Positions 25,542 through 33,195 of a DNA stretch of 64,000 nucleotides are shown here, in pieces. Numbering within the stretch: the first letter of the stretch is position 1; each line of letters starts with the position of its first letter. The stretch is from Bradyrhizobium sp. KBS0727 (lineage in GTDB: Bacteria > Pseudomonadota > Alphaproteobacteria > Rhizobiales > Xanthobacteraceae): contig NZ_CP042176.1 in NCBI RefSeq assembly GCF_005937885.2, positions 7,187,501 to 7,251,500 of the forward strand, read 5' to 3'. The notes below the pieces were generated by a model. That model ran no database searches and had not been told where the DNA came from. It worked only from the letters and a program-made list of their open reading frames with translations. The translations under genes and the position numbers were made by a program.

Positions 25542-26041
25542 CCTAAATTCTTCTGACAATGGGCGCAGGTGCCGGCGATTTCGACGACCGAGAGTTTTGG
25601 CGCGAATCCAGTCGCGCGCGCCGCGGCATTGAGACTTTGCGCGACGGGAGCGGCCGGAATTTCGCCGACCGAGCCGCAATGGTCGCAGATCAGGAACGCC
25701 ACCATCGAGGTTTCGTCATGGTCATGCGCGCAGGCGAGGAAGGCGTTGCGACTCTCGATGCGATGGACGAGGCCGTTCTCCATCAGAAAATCGAGCGCGC
25801 GGTAGACCGTGATCGGCGCCGGCCGCGGCATCGACTTGGCGAGTTCGTCGATCACCTCATAGGCCCCGAGCGGACGGTGGCTGGACAACAGCGCCTGCAG
25901 CACCTGGCGCCGGATCGGGGTGAATTTCTGCGCCCGCCGCGCGCAAACCTGCTCGGCATGCGTCATCGCGTCCGCGGTGCAGCGGCCGTGATCGTGGTCG
26001 GGCGCGGGGAAAGTCGGCTTTGCCAGGGTCATCTCGTTCAT
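25535..26041 (-). CDS. zur: Fur family regulator, Zur-like
   Basis: A 168-residue winged-helix repressor. The DNA-binding part is at about 40-95 (RRQVLQALLSSHRPLGAYEV and ITVYRALDFLMENGLV). The structural zinc site is clear: C119-x2-C122 (CDHCG) and C159-x2-C162 (CAHC). A His/Asp-rich segment CAHDHDE (about 104-110) provides the sensing site. The N-terminal HDHGRC and the pattern overall fit Zur better than Fur or Irr. No znuABC genes are adjacent. The stop region overlaps a dispersed repeat by a few bases. Confidence 0.85.
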   Translation of the reverse strand: MNEMTLAKPTFPAPDHDHGRCTADAMTHAEQVCARRAQKFTPIRRQVLQALLSSHRPLGAYEVIDELAKSMPRPAPITVYRALDFLMENGLVHRIESRNAFLACAHDHDETSMVAFLICDHCGSVGEIPAAPVAQSLNAAARATGFAPKLSVVEIAGTCAHCQKNLGA

Positions 26042-26152
26042 TTTGTAGCATTTTCGCGGCCGATCCCAAAGCCCGCCGCTTTGCCTTCCCTTGCCGGTTA
26101 CGAGCCATGTTCCAGGCGCGGGTCACGTCCTTGTTAACTTACAGTGCAGAAT

Positions 26153-26170
26153 TAATAAGCTAGCTTATTA
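26153..26170. promoter_or_regulatory. Perfect 18-bp palindrome, likely MarR operator
   Basis: taataagctagcttatta reads the same on both strands and lies 30 bases before the MarR start, overlapping the expected promoter. A degenerate second copy (tagctaaagctta at 26171-26183) follows at once. The AT-rich palindrome stands out in this GC-rich DNA and fits autorepression of the marR-emrAB operon. Confidence 0.75.
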
Positions 26171-26199
26171 TAGCTAAAGCTTATGGAGGGCTGGGGTTG

Positions 26200-26679
26200 A
26201 TGCGCGGTTCCGTGGATATGAACTTCCTGTTTACGCTCGGCGAGTTGCAGCGCCTGGTGCGCGCCTATGCCGACAAGCAGGCCGCGCGCCACGGCATTAC
26301 CCGCGCCCAATGGGCGGTTCTGGCCAAGGTGGAGCGCACCGAGGGCCTGAAACAGACCGAACTGGCCGAGCAGATGGAGATGCAGCCGATCACGCTGACC
26401 CGGCTGGTCGACAAGCTCTGCAACAACGGCTGGATCGAGCGCCGCGGCGACGAGACCGACCGCCGCGTCAACCGCCTCTATCTCCGTAAGGCGGCACGGC
26501 CGCTGTTGGGAAAACTCTCCGGGCTGCGCTCCGAAATCACCACCACGGCGCTGGAAGGCATCAGCCCCGCCGACGCCCACCGCATGCTCGACCAACTCGA
26601 CCTGATCAAAGAGAACGTTCGCAATGCTATCCAGAATCCAGCCGGTGAACCTCCCCGAAAGGAGCAGCGCTATGGCTGA
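26200..26679 (+). CDS. MarR family transcriptional regulator of the efflux operon
   Basis: A 159-residue winged helix-turn-helix repressor: KQTELAEQMEMQPITLTRLV forms the recognition part, and RRGDETDRRVNRLYLR forms the wing with its usual Asp and Arg residues. It is first in an operon with EmrA- and EmrB-like genes. Its last eight bases overlap the next ATG, so translation is coupled. A TTG lies directly before the chosen ATG and GGAGGG lies about 12 bases upstream. Release by a phenolic or hydrophobic ligand is expected from the family. Confidence 0.92.
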   Translation: MRGSVDMNFLFTLGELQRLVRAYADKQAARHGITRAQWAVLAKVERTEGLKQTELAEQMEMQPITLTRLVDKLCNNGWIERRGDETDRRVNRLYLRKAARPLLGKLSGLRSEITTTALEGISPADAHRMLDQLDLIKENVRNAIQNPAGEPPRKEQRYG

Positions 26680-27841
26680 TCCCGTCCTCAAATTCCCGCC
26701 CGAGCAAAAGGGCAGCCCGGCTTCGCCATCGCGGCCGAAAATCGCCGCTGAACCGCGCCGCCGATTGATGGCGGGTATGCGCCGCTATCGCCGCTTTTTG
26801 CTGCTGGTGGTGCTGCCGCTGGTCGCCGCGATCGCCGGCATCACCTTCTATCTCAATGGCGGCCGCTACGTGACCACCGACGACGCCTATGTCGGCGCGC
26901 AGAAGGTGCTGATCACGCCCGACATCTCCGGCAAGATCGAGAAGGTCGTCGTCAGGGAAGGCCAGCAGGTCAATCAGGGCGACGTGCTGTTCGAGATCGA
27001 TCCGGTACCGTTCCGGCTGGCGGTCGCGCAGGCCAAGGCGACGCTCGCGCAGGCCAGGGTCACCTATGACAACCTGGTCGCCAACATCAAGATCTACGGC
27101 CAGATGGCGGACCTCAGCCAACAGGGCGTCGACCTGAAGCAGCGCGACGTCGATCGCAAATCCGCTTTGGTCAAGAACAATGTCGGCTCGCAGCTCGATC
27201 TCGATAATTCGGGAACGGCGCTGGTGACGGCTGCCGCGCAGGCGCAGTTCGTCAAGCAACAGCTCTCCAACGCCCAAACCCAGCTGCTCGGCAATCCCGA
27301 GCTGCCGATCGAGGAGTTTCCGCCCTACGCCCAGGCCAAGGCGGCGCTCGACCAGGCCGAGCGCAATCTCGATCACACCGTGATGCGCGCGCCGATGGCC
27401 GGGATCGCGACGCAAGTCGACCAGATCCAGCTCGGCCGCTTCGTGACCGCGGGCGCGCCGGTGTTCAGCGTCATCGACGTGGCGAACCCGTGGGTCGATG
27501 CCAACCCGAAGGAATCCGATTTCACTTATGTGGCAGTCGGACAGACCGTCGAACTCGATGTCGATGCGTTCCCCAACCACGTGTTCAAGGGCACGGTCGG
27601 CTCGCTGTCGCCGGGCACCGGCGCGCAGTTCGCGATCCTGCCGCCGCAAAATGCCTCCGGCAATTTCGTCAAGGTGGTGCAGCGCGTGCCGGTCCGGATC
27701 TATTTCGACAAGAATGACAAGTTCGTGCGCAAGCTGAAGGCCGGCATGAGCGTCTACGCCACCATCGACACCAAACACTCCCGTTCGCTGGCGACGCTGT
27801 TTGGCTTCTCGCCGGCGGCGGCGAACAACGAACACGAATAG
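26672..27841 (+). CDS. HlyD/EmrA family periplasmic adaptor of a multidrug pump
   Basis: A 389-residue membrane-fusion protein. One N-terminal membrane segment (about 45-67) precedes a biotinyl-lipoyl half-motif (VTTDDAYVGAQKVLITPDISG), a long helical hairpin (about 130-225), and the second half-motif with beta-barrel (VMRAPMAGIATQVDQIQLG). The start AAAGGAG-N6-ATG overlaps marR by eight bases. The frame is open further upstream inside marR, but that is not the start. It bridges the EmrB-type pump to an outer-membrane channel; no TolC gene is present here. Confidence 0.93.
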   Translation: MADPVLKFPPEQKGSPASPSRPKIAAEPRRRLMAGMRRYRRFLLLVVLPLVAAIAGITFYLNGGRYVTTDDAYVGAQKVLITPDISGKIEKVVVREGQQVNQGDVLFEIDPVPFRLAVAQAKATLAQARVTYDNLVANIKIYGQMADLSQQGVDLKQRDVDRKSALVKNNVGSQLDLDNSGTALVTAAAQAQFVKQQLSNAQTQLLGNPELPIEEFPPYAQAKAALDQAERNLDHTVMRAPMAGIATQVDQIQLGRFVTAGAPVFSVIDVANPWVDANPKESDFTYVAVGQTVELDVDAFPNHVFKGTVGSLSPGTGAQFAILPPQNASGNFVKVVQRVPVRIYFDKNDKFVRKLKAGMSVYATIDTKHSRSLATLFGFSPAAANNEHE

Positions 27842-27850
27842 GCCGCTCCT

Positions 27851-29410
27851 ATGCCGACGCCGGGCCCGTCACCATCTGCCGTTCCCGGCCTGCGCCGGAA
27901 CATGGTGACGATCTGCGCCATGACGGCGACCATCATGCAGGCGCTGGACACCACCATCGCCAACGTTGCGCTGCCCTACATGCAGGGCACGCTTGGGGCA
28001 TCGCAGGACCAGATCAACTGGGTGCTGACCTCCTACATCGTCGCCGCCGCGATCATGACGGCGCCGGTGGGCTGGATCGCCAACCGCTTCGGCCGCAAGA
28101 ACATCTTCATCGTCTGCTCCGGCGGCTTCACCATCGCCTCGGTGCTGTGTGGCCTCGCGCAGGACATCAACCAGATGGTGCTGTTTCGTTTGCTGCAGGG
28201 CGTGTTCGGCGCGGCATTGGTGCCGCTGTCGCAGGCAGTGATGCTCGACTCCTACGCGCTGCATGAGCGGGCGAAAGCGATGTCGATCTGGGGCATGGGC
28301 GTGATGATGGGGCCGATCATGGGCCCCTCGCTCGGCGCCTGGCTGACCGAAACCTATTCCTGGCACTGGGTGTTCTTCGTCAACCTGCCGTTCGGCATCT
28401 TCACCGTGCTCGGGCTCGTGATCTTCATGGACGAGACCAGGAAGGACTTGAGCCTGCGCTTCGACTGGTTCGGCTTCACGGCGCTGGCGATCGCGATCGG
28501 CTCGCTGCAGCTCGCGCTCGACCGCGGCGAGCAGCTCGGCTGGCTGGAATCCAACGAGATCATCGCCGAATTCATCGTCGCCGCGATCGGGTTCTACTAT
28601 TTCCTGGCGCATTCGTTCACGACCTCGAAGCCGTTCATCCAGTTCGCGCTGTTCCGTGACAAGAACTTCGTCGGCGGCTGCGTGTTCATGGCTGTCATGG
28701 GGCTGGTGCTGTATTCGACCATGGCGCTGTCGTCGCCGTTCCTGCAGAACGTGATCGGCTACCCCATCATGACGGCGGGCCTGTTGCTGGCGAGCCGCGG
28801 TTCCGGCACGTTCGTGGCCATGATGCTGGTCGGGCGAGTGATGCGCCACGTCGAGGCGCGCACGCTGATCATCGCCGGCCTCAGCCTGACCGCGGCTTCC
28901 TTGTTTCAGATGACCGGTTGGACCGATCAGACCGGCGTTACCGAAATTGTCGTGGTCAGCATCGTCCAGGGTTTCGGCTTCGGACTGGTGTTCGTGCCGC
29001 TCTCCACGGTGGCGTTCCTGACGCTGCCCGGGCATCTGCGCACCGACGGCACCTCGATGCTGACCTTGATGCGCAACGTCGCCAGCTCGATCGGTATCTC
29101 CATCGTGATTTCGCAACTGACGCAGGGATCGCGCCGTGTCTACGCGGTGCTGTCGGAGCACGTCACCCCGTTCAACCACGCCATGCAGATGCCCGACGTG
29201 CGCGGCATGATCGACATGTCGACAGATGCCGGCCGCGCCATGGCGGATGCCATGGTCAAAATTCAGGCGCAGATCATCGCCTTCTCGCAGGACTACCAGC
29301 TGGTGATGATCTTCATCCTGGTCTCGATCCCGCTGACGATCATGATCGGCTCGACCAAGGCCACGCTGCGCGAGCAATCGGCCGCGCCGGAACATGCTGT
29401 CATCGAGTAG
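27851..29410 (+). CDS. EmrB/QacA family (DHA2) MFS drug exporter
   Basis: A 519-residue, 14-segment transporter. Motif A reads GWIANRFGRKN, the motif-C-like stretch is GVMMGPIMGPSLGAWLTE, and the first helix carries the DTTIANVALP signature of drug:H+ antiporters. It pairs with the upstream adaptor (nine-base gap) to expel hydrophobic compounds across both membranes. The operon ends here; the next genes are on the other strand, and only 26 bases separate the stop codons. Confidence 0.93.
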   Translation: MPTPGPSPSAVPGLRRNMVTICAMTATIMQALDTTIANVALPYMQGTLGASQDQINWVLTSYIVAAAIMTAPVGWIANRFGRKNIFIVCSGGFTIASVLCGLAQDINQMVLFRLLQGVFGAALVPLSQAVMLDSYALHERAKAMSIWGMGVMMGPIMGPSLGAWLTETYSWHWVFFVNLPFGIFTVLGLVIFMDETRKDLSLRFDWFGFTALAIAIGSLQLALDRGEQLGWLESNEIIAEFIVAAIGFYYFLAHSFTTSKPFIQFALFRDKNFVGGCVFMAVMGLVLYSTMALSSPFLQNVIGYPIMTAGLLLASRGSGTFVAMMLVGRVMRHVEARTLIIAGLSLTAASLFQMTGWTDQTGVTEIVVVSIVQGFGFGLVFVPLSTVAFLTLPGHLRTDGTSMLTLMRNVASSIGISIVISQLTQGSRRVYAVLSEHVTPFNHAMQMPDVRGMIDMSTDAGRAMADAMVKIQAQIIAFSQDYQLVMIFILVSIPLTIMIGSTKATLREQSAAPEHAVIE

Positions 29411-29436
29411 CGTTTCCGCGCCGATTCAAATCGAAG

Positions 29437-29907
29437 TCATCCTGCGCTAACCAACGCCTTGCTCAGCACCGTCCGCCACGCGCCCGGATCCATGCTGGTC
29501 TCCGGGCCGACCGCGTAGGTCTCGTAGAGACCGTCAGCGGTTTTGTGCCCCGCGGCCTTGATCATCGCGATGAATTCGCCCCACGCGCCGCCGAGGCCTT
29601 CATAGCCACCATGATAAGTGGTCTGCGCGATCGTCATCGCCGGCCACTGTCCGGGCCGCACGCGACCTACAGGGGCGACGGCTGCGGCGACCGGCAGGCA
29701 GATCTCGAAATCGAAGACGGCGCCGGGATCGCGCACATGGTGGGTGAACCATGGGCCGACGACCGCAATGTTCTGCGCGGCGACGGCGGCCTTCAATTCC
29801 ATCAGGCCCGGGCCCATGACCTTCTGAATTTCCGCGCGCGGTACCTGGATCGGAATCAGGGCGATAGGCTGTGGCGCGGTTTTGACGGTGCGAAGTGGTT
29901 CGATCAT
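29437..29907 (-). CDS. GyrI-like effector-binding domain protein
   Basis: A 156-residue stand-alone GyrI-like (AraC effector-binding) domain. The pattern begins with a short strand (PLRTVKTAPQPIALIPIQVP) and ends with two symmetric halves around GGYEGLGGAWGEFIAMIKAAG and LYETYAVGPETSMDP, including the family's C-terminal YxxGPE motif. Such domains bind hydrophobic or cationic ligands, and some are hydrolases. It is third in an operon after ArsR and SRPBCC genes, with GGGAG seven bases before the ATG. Confidence 0.88.
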   Translation of the reverse strand: MIEPLRTVKTAPQPIALIPIQVPRAEIQKVMGPGLMELKAAVAAQNIAVVGPWFTHHVRDPGAVFDFEICLPVAAAVAPVGRVRPGQWPAMTIAQTTYHGGYEGLGGAWGEFIAMIKAAGHKTADGLYETYAVGPETSMDPGAWRTVLSKALVSAG

Positions 29908-29928
29908 GGCGATGCTCCCGATATCGAC

Positions 29929-30411
29929 TCAAGCGAGCCCGGACGAATTGATGAAGCTCTCGAGCCGGACGTAACTCGCTTCCATGCCATGCTCCATGCC
30001 GCTCGACAGCATCATGGTTCGCGTGGTGGCATCCGGCAGCGTCATTCGCATCGTCATCAAGGTGCCGGGGCCGTCGGGCGCGAACGTCGTTTCGATATGG
30101 TTGTCCGGTGTCGGATCCGGCATGTGCATCCGCTCGACGTGAACGAGCCGGCTGAATGGCACCAGTTCGACAAACTCGCCGGTGACATAGAACCCGCCGC
30201 CTTGGCCGTTCGACCACTCGTATCTGATCTTGCCACCGGGACGCGCCTCGTTGATGCAGACTGGCATGGTCCAGCCCTCCGGGCCGAGCAGCCATTTCTG
30301 GATCAGCGCCGGCTCGGTGTGCGCGCGGTACACGGCCTCAGCCGGCGCCGCGAAACGTCTCGTCACGACGACATGGGTATCGCCCTCGGTCTTCAGCGTC
30401 ATCTTGCTCAC
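29929..30411 (-). CDS. SRPBCC (AHSA1-type) protein
   Basis: A 160-residue helix-grip protein of the activator-of-Hsp90 homologue 1 type: FAAPAEAVYRAHTEPALIQKW near the start, PGGKIRYEW in the middle, and a long C-terminal helix. The start is GTG at 30411; AAAGG lies eight bases before it, while the ATG three codons later has none. The ArsR gene ends 11 bases upstream. ArsR-SRPBCC pairs are frequent in actinobacteria and rhizobia; the SRPBCC partner likely binds a hydrophobic ligand. Role unproven. Confidence 0.88.
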   Translation of the reverse strand: MSKMTLKTEGDTHVVVTRRFAAPAEAVYRAHTEPALIQKWLLGPEGWTMPVCINEARPGGKIRYEWSNGQGGGFYVTGEFVELVPFSRLVHVERMHMPDPTPDNHIETTFAPDGPGTLMTMRMTLPDATTRTMMLSSGMEHGMEASYVRLESFINSSGLA

Positions 30412-30422
30412 GGGATTGCCTT

Positions 30423-30746
30423 TCACGTTTCGGTTTTCATCGCGGCGAGGACATCGTCCAGCCGGTTGTAATTCGCGGCTAGCGCTTGCCGCAGCATCCC
30501 GAGCCATTGATCGATCTCGGTCATGGCTGTCGGCGCCAACCGGCACGGCCGCTTGGTGCCTTCAGCGCGGCGGATGATCAGGCCGGCACCTTCGAGCACC
30601 TTGAGGTGACGCGATATCGCCGGCTGCGTCATTTCGAACGGCTCGACCAGCTCATTGACCGTCGCCTCGCCGAGCGCGAGGCGGGCCAGAATCGCCCGGC
30701 GGGTCGGGTCCGCCAGTGCCGCAAAGGAAGCATCGAGGTTAGACAT
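30423..30746 (-). CDS. ArsR family transcriptional regulator
   Basis: A 107-residue winged helix protein: ALADPTRRAILARLALGEAT, then a recognition helix in TQPAISRHLKVLEGAGLI and a wing. No CxC or ELCVCDL metal-binding box is present, so it is one of the ligand- or partner-controlled ArsR proteins and not an arsenic sensor. It is first in an operon with the SRPBCC and GyrI-like genes. GGAG lies five bases before the ATG. Confidence 0.92.
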   Translation of the reverse strand: MSNLDASFAALADPTRRAILARLALGEATVNELVEPFEMTQPAISRHLKVLEGAGLIIRRAEGTKRPCRLAPTAMTEIDQWLGMLRQALAANYNRLDDVLAAMKTET

Positions 30747-30756
30747 ATCAGCTCCG

Positions 30757-30780
30757 TTATATAACTATCTTATTATATAA
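30757..30780. promoter_or_regulatory. Twin TTATATAA sites upstream of arsR, likely operator
   Basis: Two identical palindromic octamers ttatataa, at 30757-30764 and 30773-30780, are spaced 16 bases start to start. Each is followed by act/tat-type bases. They lie directly upstream of the arsR start, overlapping the expected -10 region. AT-rich twin sites next to an ArsR gene suggest autoregulation of the arsR-SRPBCC-GyrI operon. Confidence 0.6.
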
Positions 30781-30796
30781 CTTATCGGTGATCGTC

Positions 30797-30815
30797 AATG
30801 CCCTTTTTGGGCATT
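30797..30815 (-). terminator. Short hairpin between aroE and arsR
   Basis: The 7-bp stem aatgccc / gggcatt surrounds a loop of five T. It lies beyond the aroE stop and before the arsR promoter. It lacks a T-run on the minus strand, so it is only a weak candidate for stopping transcription from aroE. Confidence 0.3.
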
Positions 30816-30847
30816 TTGTCAGGCGTTCGCGGCGGAGATCGCCGGTA

Positions 30848-31723
30848 TCAGGCCCTGCGATCGGCCCGGGACGCGAGGACGGCATCGAAAGCACGGCCCA
30901 TCTCGGCGGTCGACGGCTTCAGCCCGGTAAACAGTTCGAAGGCATCCGCGGCCTGATAGACCGCGAGGTCGCGCCCGGTCATGACCACGGCGCCTTTGGC
31001 CCTGGCGGCATTCAATAGCGGCGTCCACAGCGGCGAATAAACCGCATCGGCCACCCACAAATCCCGATGCAGCAACGCATCCGGAATCGGCGTGCCGCGA
31101 TCCGGCAGCATGCCGACCGGTGTTGCATTGATGACGCCGACGGCGCGCAGCAACGCATCCTCGACTGTTTCCGCGATCCGCGCCGGCAGGCGGCCGCACA
31201 ATTGCGCTGACAGTTGCGCCGCCTTGGCCCGGTCAGCGTCGAAGATCGCGAGTTCGGCGACACCGAGATTGGCCAGCGCAAACGCAATCGCCTTGCCGAC
31301 GCCGCCCGCGCCGATCAACGCGACAGCTCCGCGACGCGAGGCGGTCACGAGATTTTCGACAGCACGCTCGAAGCCGGTGGCATCGGTGTTGTATCCAACC
31401 AGCCTTCCCTCGCGCACGACGACGGTGTTGACCGCGCCGATCGCGCGCGCGCCATCGGACAACTCGTCGAGCAACGGGACCACGGCTTCCTTGTAGGGAA
31501 AGGTGACGTTGACGCCGGCGAAGCCGAAGTTTCTCACGCCCTCAAGCAACGCCCGCAAACGCACCTGATCGGCGCCCGCGACCTCGATCAGTTGATAGTG
31601 GCAGCGGACGCCAAGCGCATCGGCCGCCAGTTCGTGCATCGCAGGCGACGCCGACTGCGCGATCGGCGCGCCGATCAGCCCGGTCAGGAATCGCTGGCGC
31701 CCTTGCGATGGACCCTCAGCCAT
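30848..31723 (-). CDS. aroE: Shikimate/quinate dehydrogenase (AroE family)
   Basis: A 291-residue NAD(P)-dependent dehydrogenase. Substrate-binding S-x-S is in GAPIAQSASPAMHE, the catalytic Lys lies in VNVTFPYKEAV, the conserved Asn and Asp are in NTDATGF, the Rossmann turn is GAGGVG, and the C-terminal Gln lies in YQAADAFELF. The frame runs open to 31780, but the ATG at 31723 has GGGAG before it. It lies 84 bases after pcaG on the same strand. That position suggests feeding quinate or shikimate into protocatechuate, although a role as the biosynthetic AroE cannot be excluded. Confidence 0.9.
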   Translation of the reverse strand: MAEGPSQGRQRFLTGLIGAPIAQSASPAMHELAADALGVRCHYQLIEVAGADQVRLRALLEGVRNFGFAGVNVTFPYKEAVVPLLDELSDGARAIGAVNTVVVREGRLVGYNTDATGFERAVENLVTASRRGAVALIGAGGVGKAIAFALANLGVAELAIFDADRAKAAQLSAQLCGRLPARIAETVEDALLRAVGVINATPVGMLPDRGTPIPDALLHRDLWVADAVYSPLWTPLLNAARAKGAVVMTGRDLAVYQAADAFELFTGLKPSTAEMGRAFDAVLASRADRRA

Positions 31724-31807
31724 GGATGCTCCCACCGACGCCGATGACAACGACATCATCGCGCGCTGCTGCGTCGGCAAGTCCGGAATGGAACAACGGC
31801 GTCTCCT

Positions 31808-32413
31808 TCAGACGTCGAAGAACACCGTCTCGTTGTCGCCCTGCATGTGGATGTCGAGGCAATAGACCGCGTTGCCGCCGCCGGGCTGGCGCGTCGCGAT
31901 CAGGGTGTGACGGCGGTCGGCCGGCACCAGCGCCAGCACCGGATCGGCGGCATTAGACGCCTCGCCGTCGAAATAAATCCGCGAATACAGATGCAGCAGC
32001 ATGCCGCGCGCGAATACCGCAAGCACGAGATGCGGTGCCTGCGGCTTGCCGTCGGGATCGGCGACCTGCCCCGGCTTGATGGTGTCGAAGGCGTAGCCGC
32101 CATTGGCGTCGGTGCCGATGCGGCCAAATCCCCTGAACGACGAATTCGGCAGCGCGCGCTTGTCCTGCGGATCGCTGAAGCGGCCTTGCGCATCGGCCTG
32201 CCAGATCTCGAGCATGCAGTCCGGCATCGGCTGGCCGTCGCCGTCGAATACCCGGCCCTCGACGCGAATGCGTTCGCCCGACGTATCTGCGGTGACGAGG
32301 TTGTTGCTGAACGCGTCGTTCCAGTCGTATTGGCTGTTCGGGGTCAGTCCGTAAGCGAAATACGGACCGACGGTCTGCGACGGGGTGACTCCCTCGGGCT
32401 TGGTTGACGGCAC
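31808..32413 (-). CDS. pcaG: Protocatechuate 3,4-dioxygenase, alpha subunit
   Basis: A 201-residue subunit of the intradiol ring-cleaving enzyme that opens protocatechuate to carboxy-cis,cis-muconate. The typical start TPSQTVGPYFAYGLTP and the intradiol core EIWQADAQGRF, with FGRIGTD later, are present. As in other alpha subunits, the iron-ligand set is incomplete; the iron sits in PcaH. The start is GTG at 32413, directly abutting the pcaH stop codon, so the two subunits are translated in equal amounts. Confidence 0.95.
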   Translation of the reverse strand: MPSTKPEGVTPSQTVGPYFAYGLTPNSQYDWNDAFSNNLVTADTSGERIRVEGRVFDGDGQPMPDCMLEIWQADAQGRFSDPQDKRALPNSSFRGFGRIGTDANGGYAFDTIKPGQVADPDGKPQAPHLVLAVFARGMLLHLYSRIYFDGEASNAADPVLALVPADRRHTLIATRQPGGGNAVYCLDIHMQGDNETVFFDV

Positions 32414-33115
32414 TTACCTGGTCTCCATCGGCGTGGCGTTGCGCCCACGCAGCACAATGTTGAAGCGGTAGCACAGCGCCCAATCCGGCTTGGTGTTGTC
32501 CAGATCGAACGACGAGACCATCCGGTCGCGCGCTTTCGCGTCGGTCACCGAATTGAAGATCGGATCGAAAGGAAACAGGGGATCGCCGGGGAAATACATC
32601 TGCGTCACCAGCCGCGATACGAACGAATGGCCGAACACCGAGAAATGGATGTGGGCCGGACGCCAAGCGTTGTGGTGATTGCCCCAGGGATAGGCGCCGG
32701 GCTTGATGGTGACGAAGCGGTAATAGCCCTGCGCATCGGACTGCGCGCGGCCGGCGCCGGTGAAATTCGGATCGAGCGGCGCCGGATGCTGGTCGACGAC
32801 ATGGACATAGCGGCCGCAGGCATTGGCCTGCCACAGCTCGACCAGCGTGTTCGCCACGCCGCGGCCGTCTTCGTCGAGCACATGGCCGTGCACGATGATG
32901 CGCTCGCCGAGCGGCTCGCCCTTGCCCTGCACCGTGAGGTCGTGATCGTTCTCGCGCACCGTCTCGTGGCCGTAGACCGGCCCGGTCAGTTCCGACAGCG
33001 TATGCCGCATCGGGATCAGCGGCTTGGTCGGCGAACGCTTGACGGTGCTCTTGTAGGCGGGAGACAGCCGCGGCGGATGCGCGGTAAGACTGCTGACGGG
33101 GTAAATAAGGGTCAT
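32414..33115 (-). CDS. pcaH: Protocatechuate 3,4-dioxygenase, beta subunit
   Basis: A 233-residue catalytic subunit. The intradiol signature ELWQANACGRYVHVVDQH and the iron ligands (Tyr and His residues in GYYRFVTIKPGAYPWG and RPAHIHFSVFG) are present, with a C-terminal NIVLRGRNATPMET. The start at 33115 (MTLIYPV) has GAGGA upstream; the open frame beyond it runs into a palindromic repeat. The order pcaF-pcaH-pcaG-aroE is on one strand. Confidence 0.96.
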   Translation of the reverse strand: MTLIYPVSSLTAHPPRLSPAYKSTVKRSPTKPLIPMRHTLSELTGPVYGHETVRENDHDLTVQGKGEPLGERIIVHGHVLDEDGRGVANTLVELWQANACGRYVHVVDQHPAPLDPNFTGAGRAQSDAQGYYRFVTIKPGAYPWGNHHNAWRPAHIHFSVFGHSFVSRLVTQMYFPGDPLFPFDPIFNSVTDAKARDRMVSSFDLDNTKPDWALCYRFNIVLRGRNATPMETR

Positions 33116-33130
33116 GGACGTATCCTCATC

Positions 33131-33179
33131 CGGAACCTCGAGATTCCGGGTTGGATGCTTCGCATCGCCCCGGAATGAC
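33131..33179. repeat. Palindromic repeat between pcaF and pcaH
   Basis: The phrases cggaacctcgagattccggg and cgccccggaatgacg match the ends of the GTCATTCCGGGG family at 8786-8885, with the middle lost. It separates pcaF from pcaHG and could attenuate read-through. Confidence 0.65.
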
Positions 33180-33195
33180 GGACTAGCGTCAGATC

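Noticed and set aside
27869..29395. 508-residue open frame opposite the MFS pump
   Set aside because: His/Arg/Gln-rich shadow of the EmrB-like gene.
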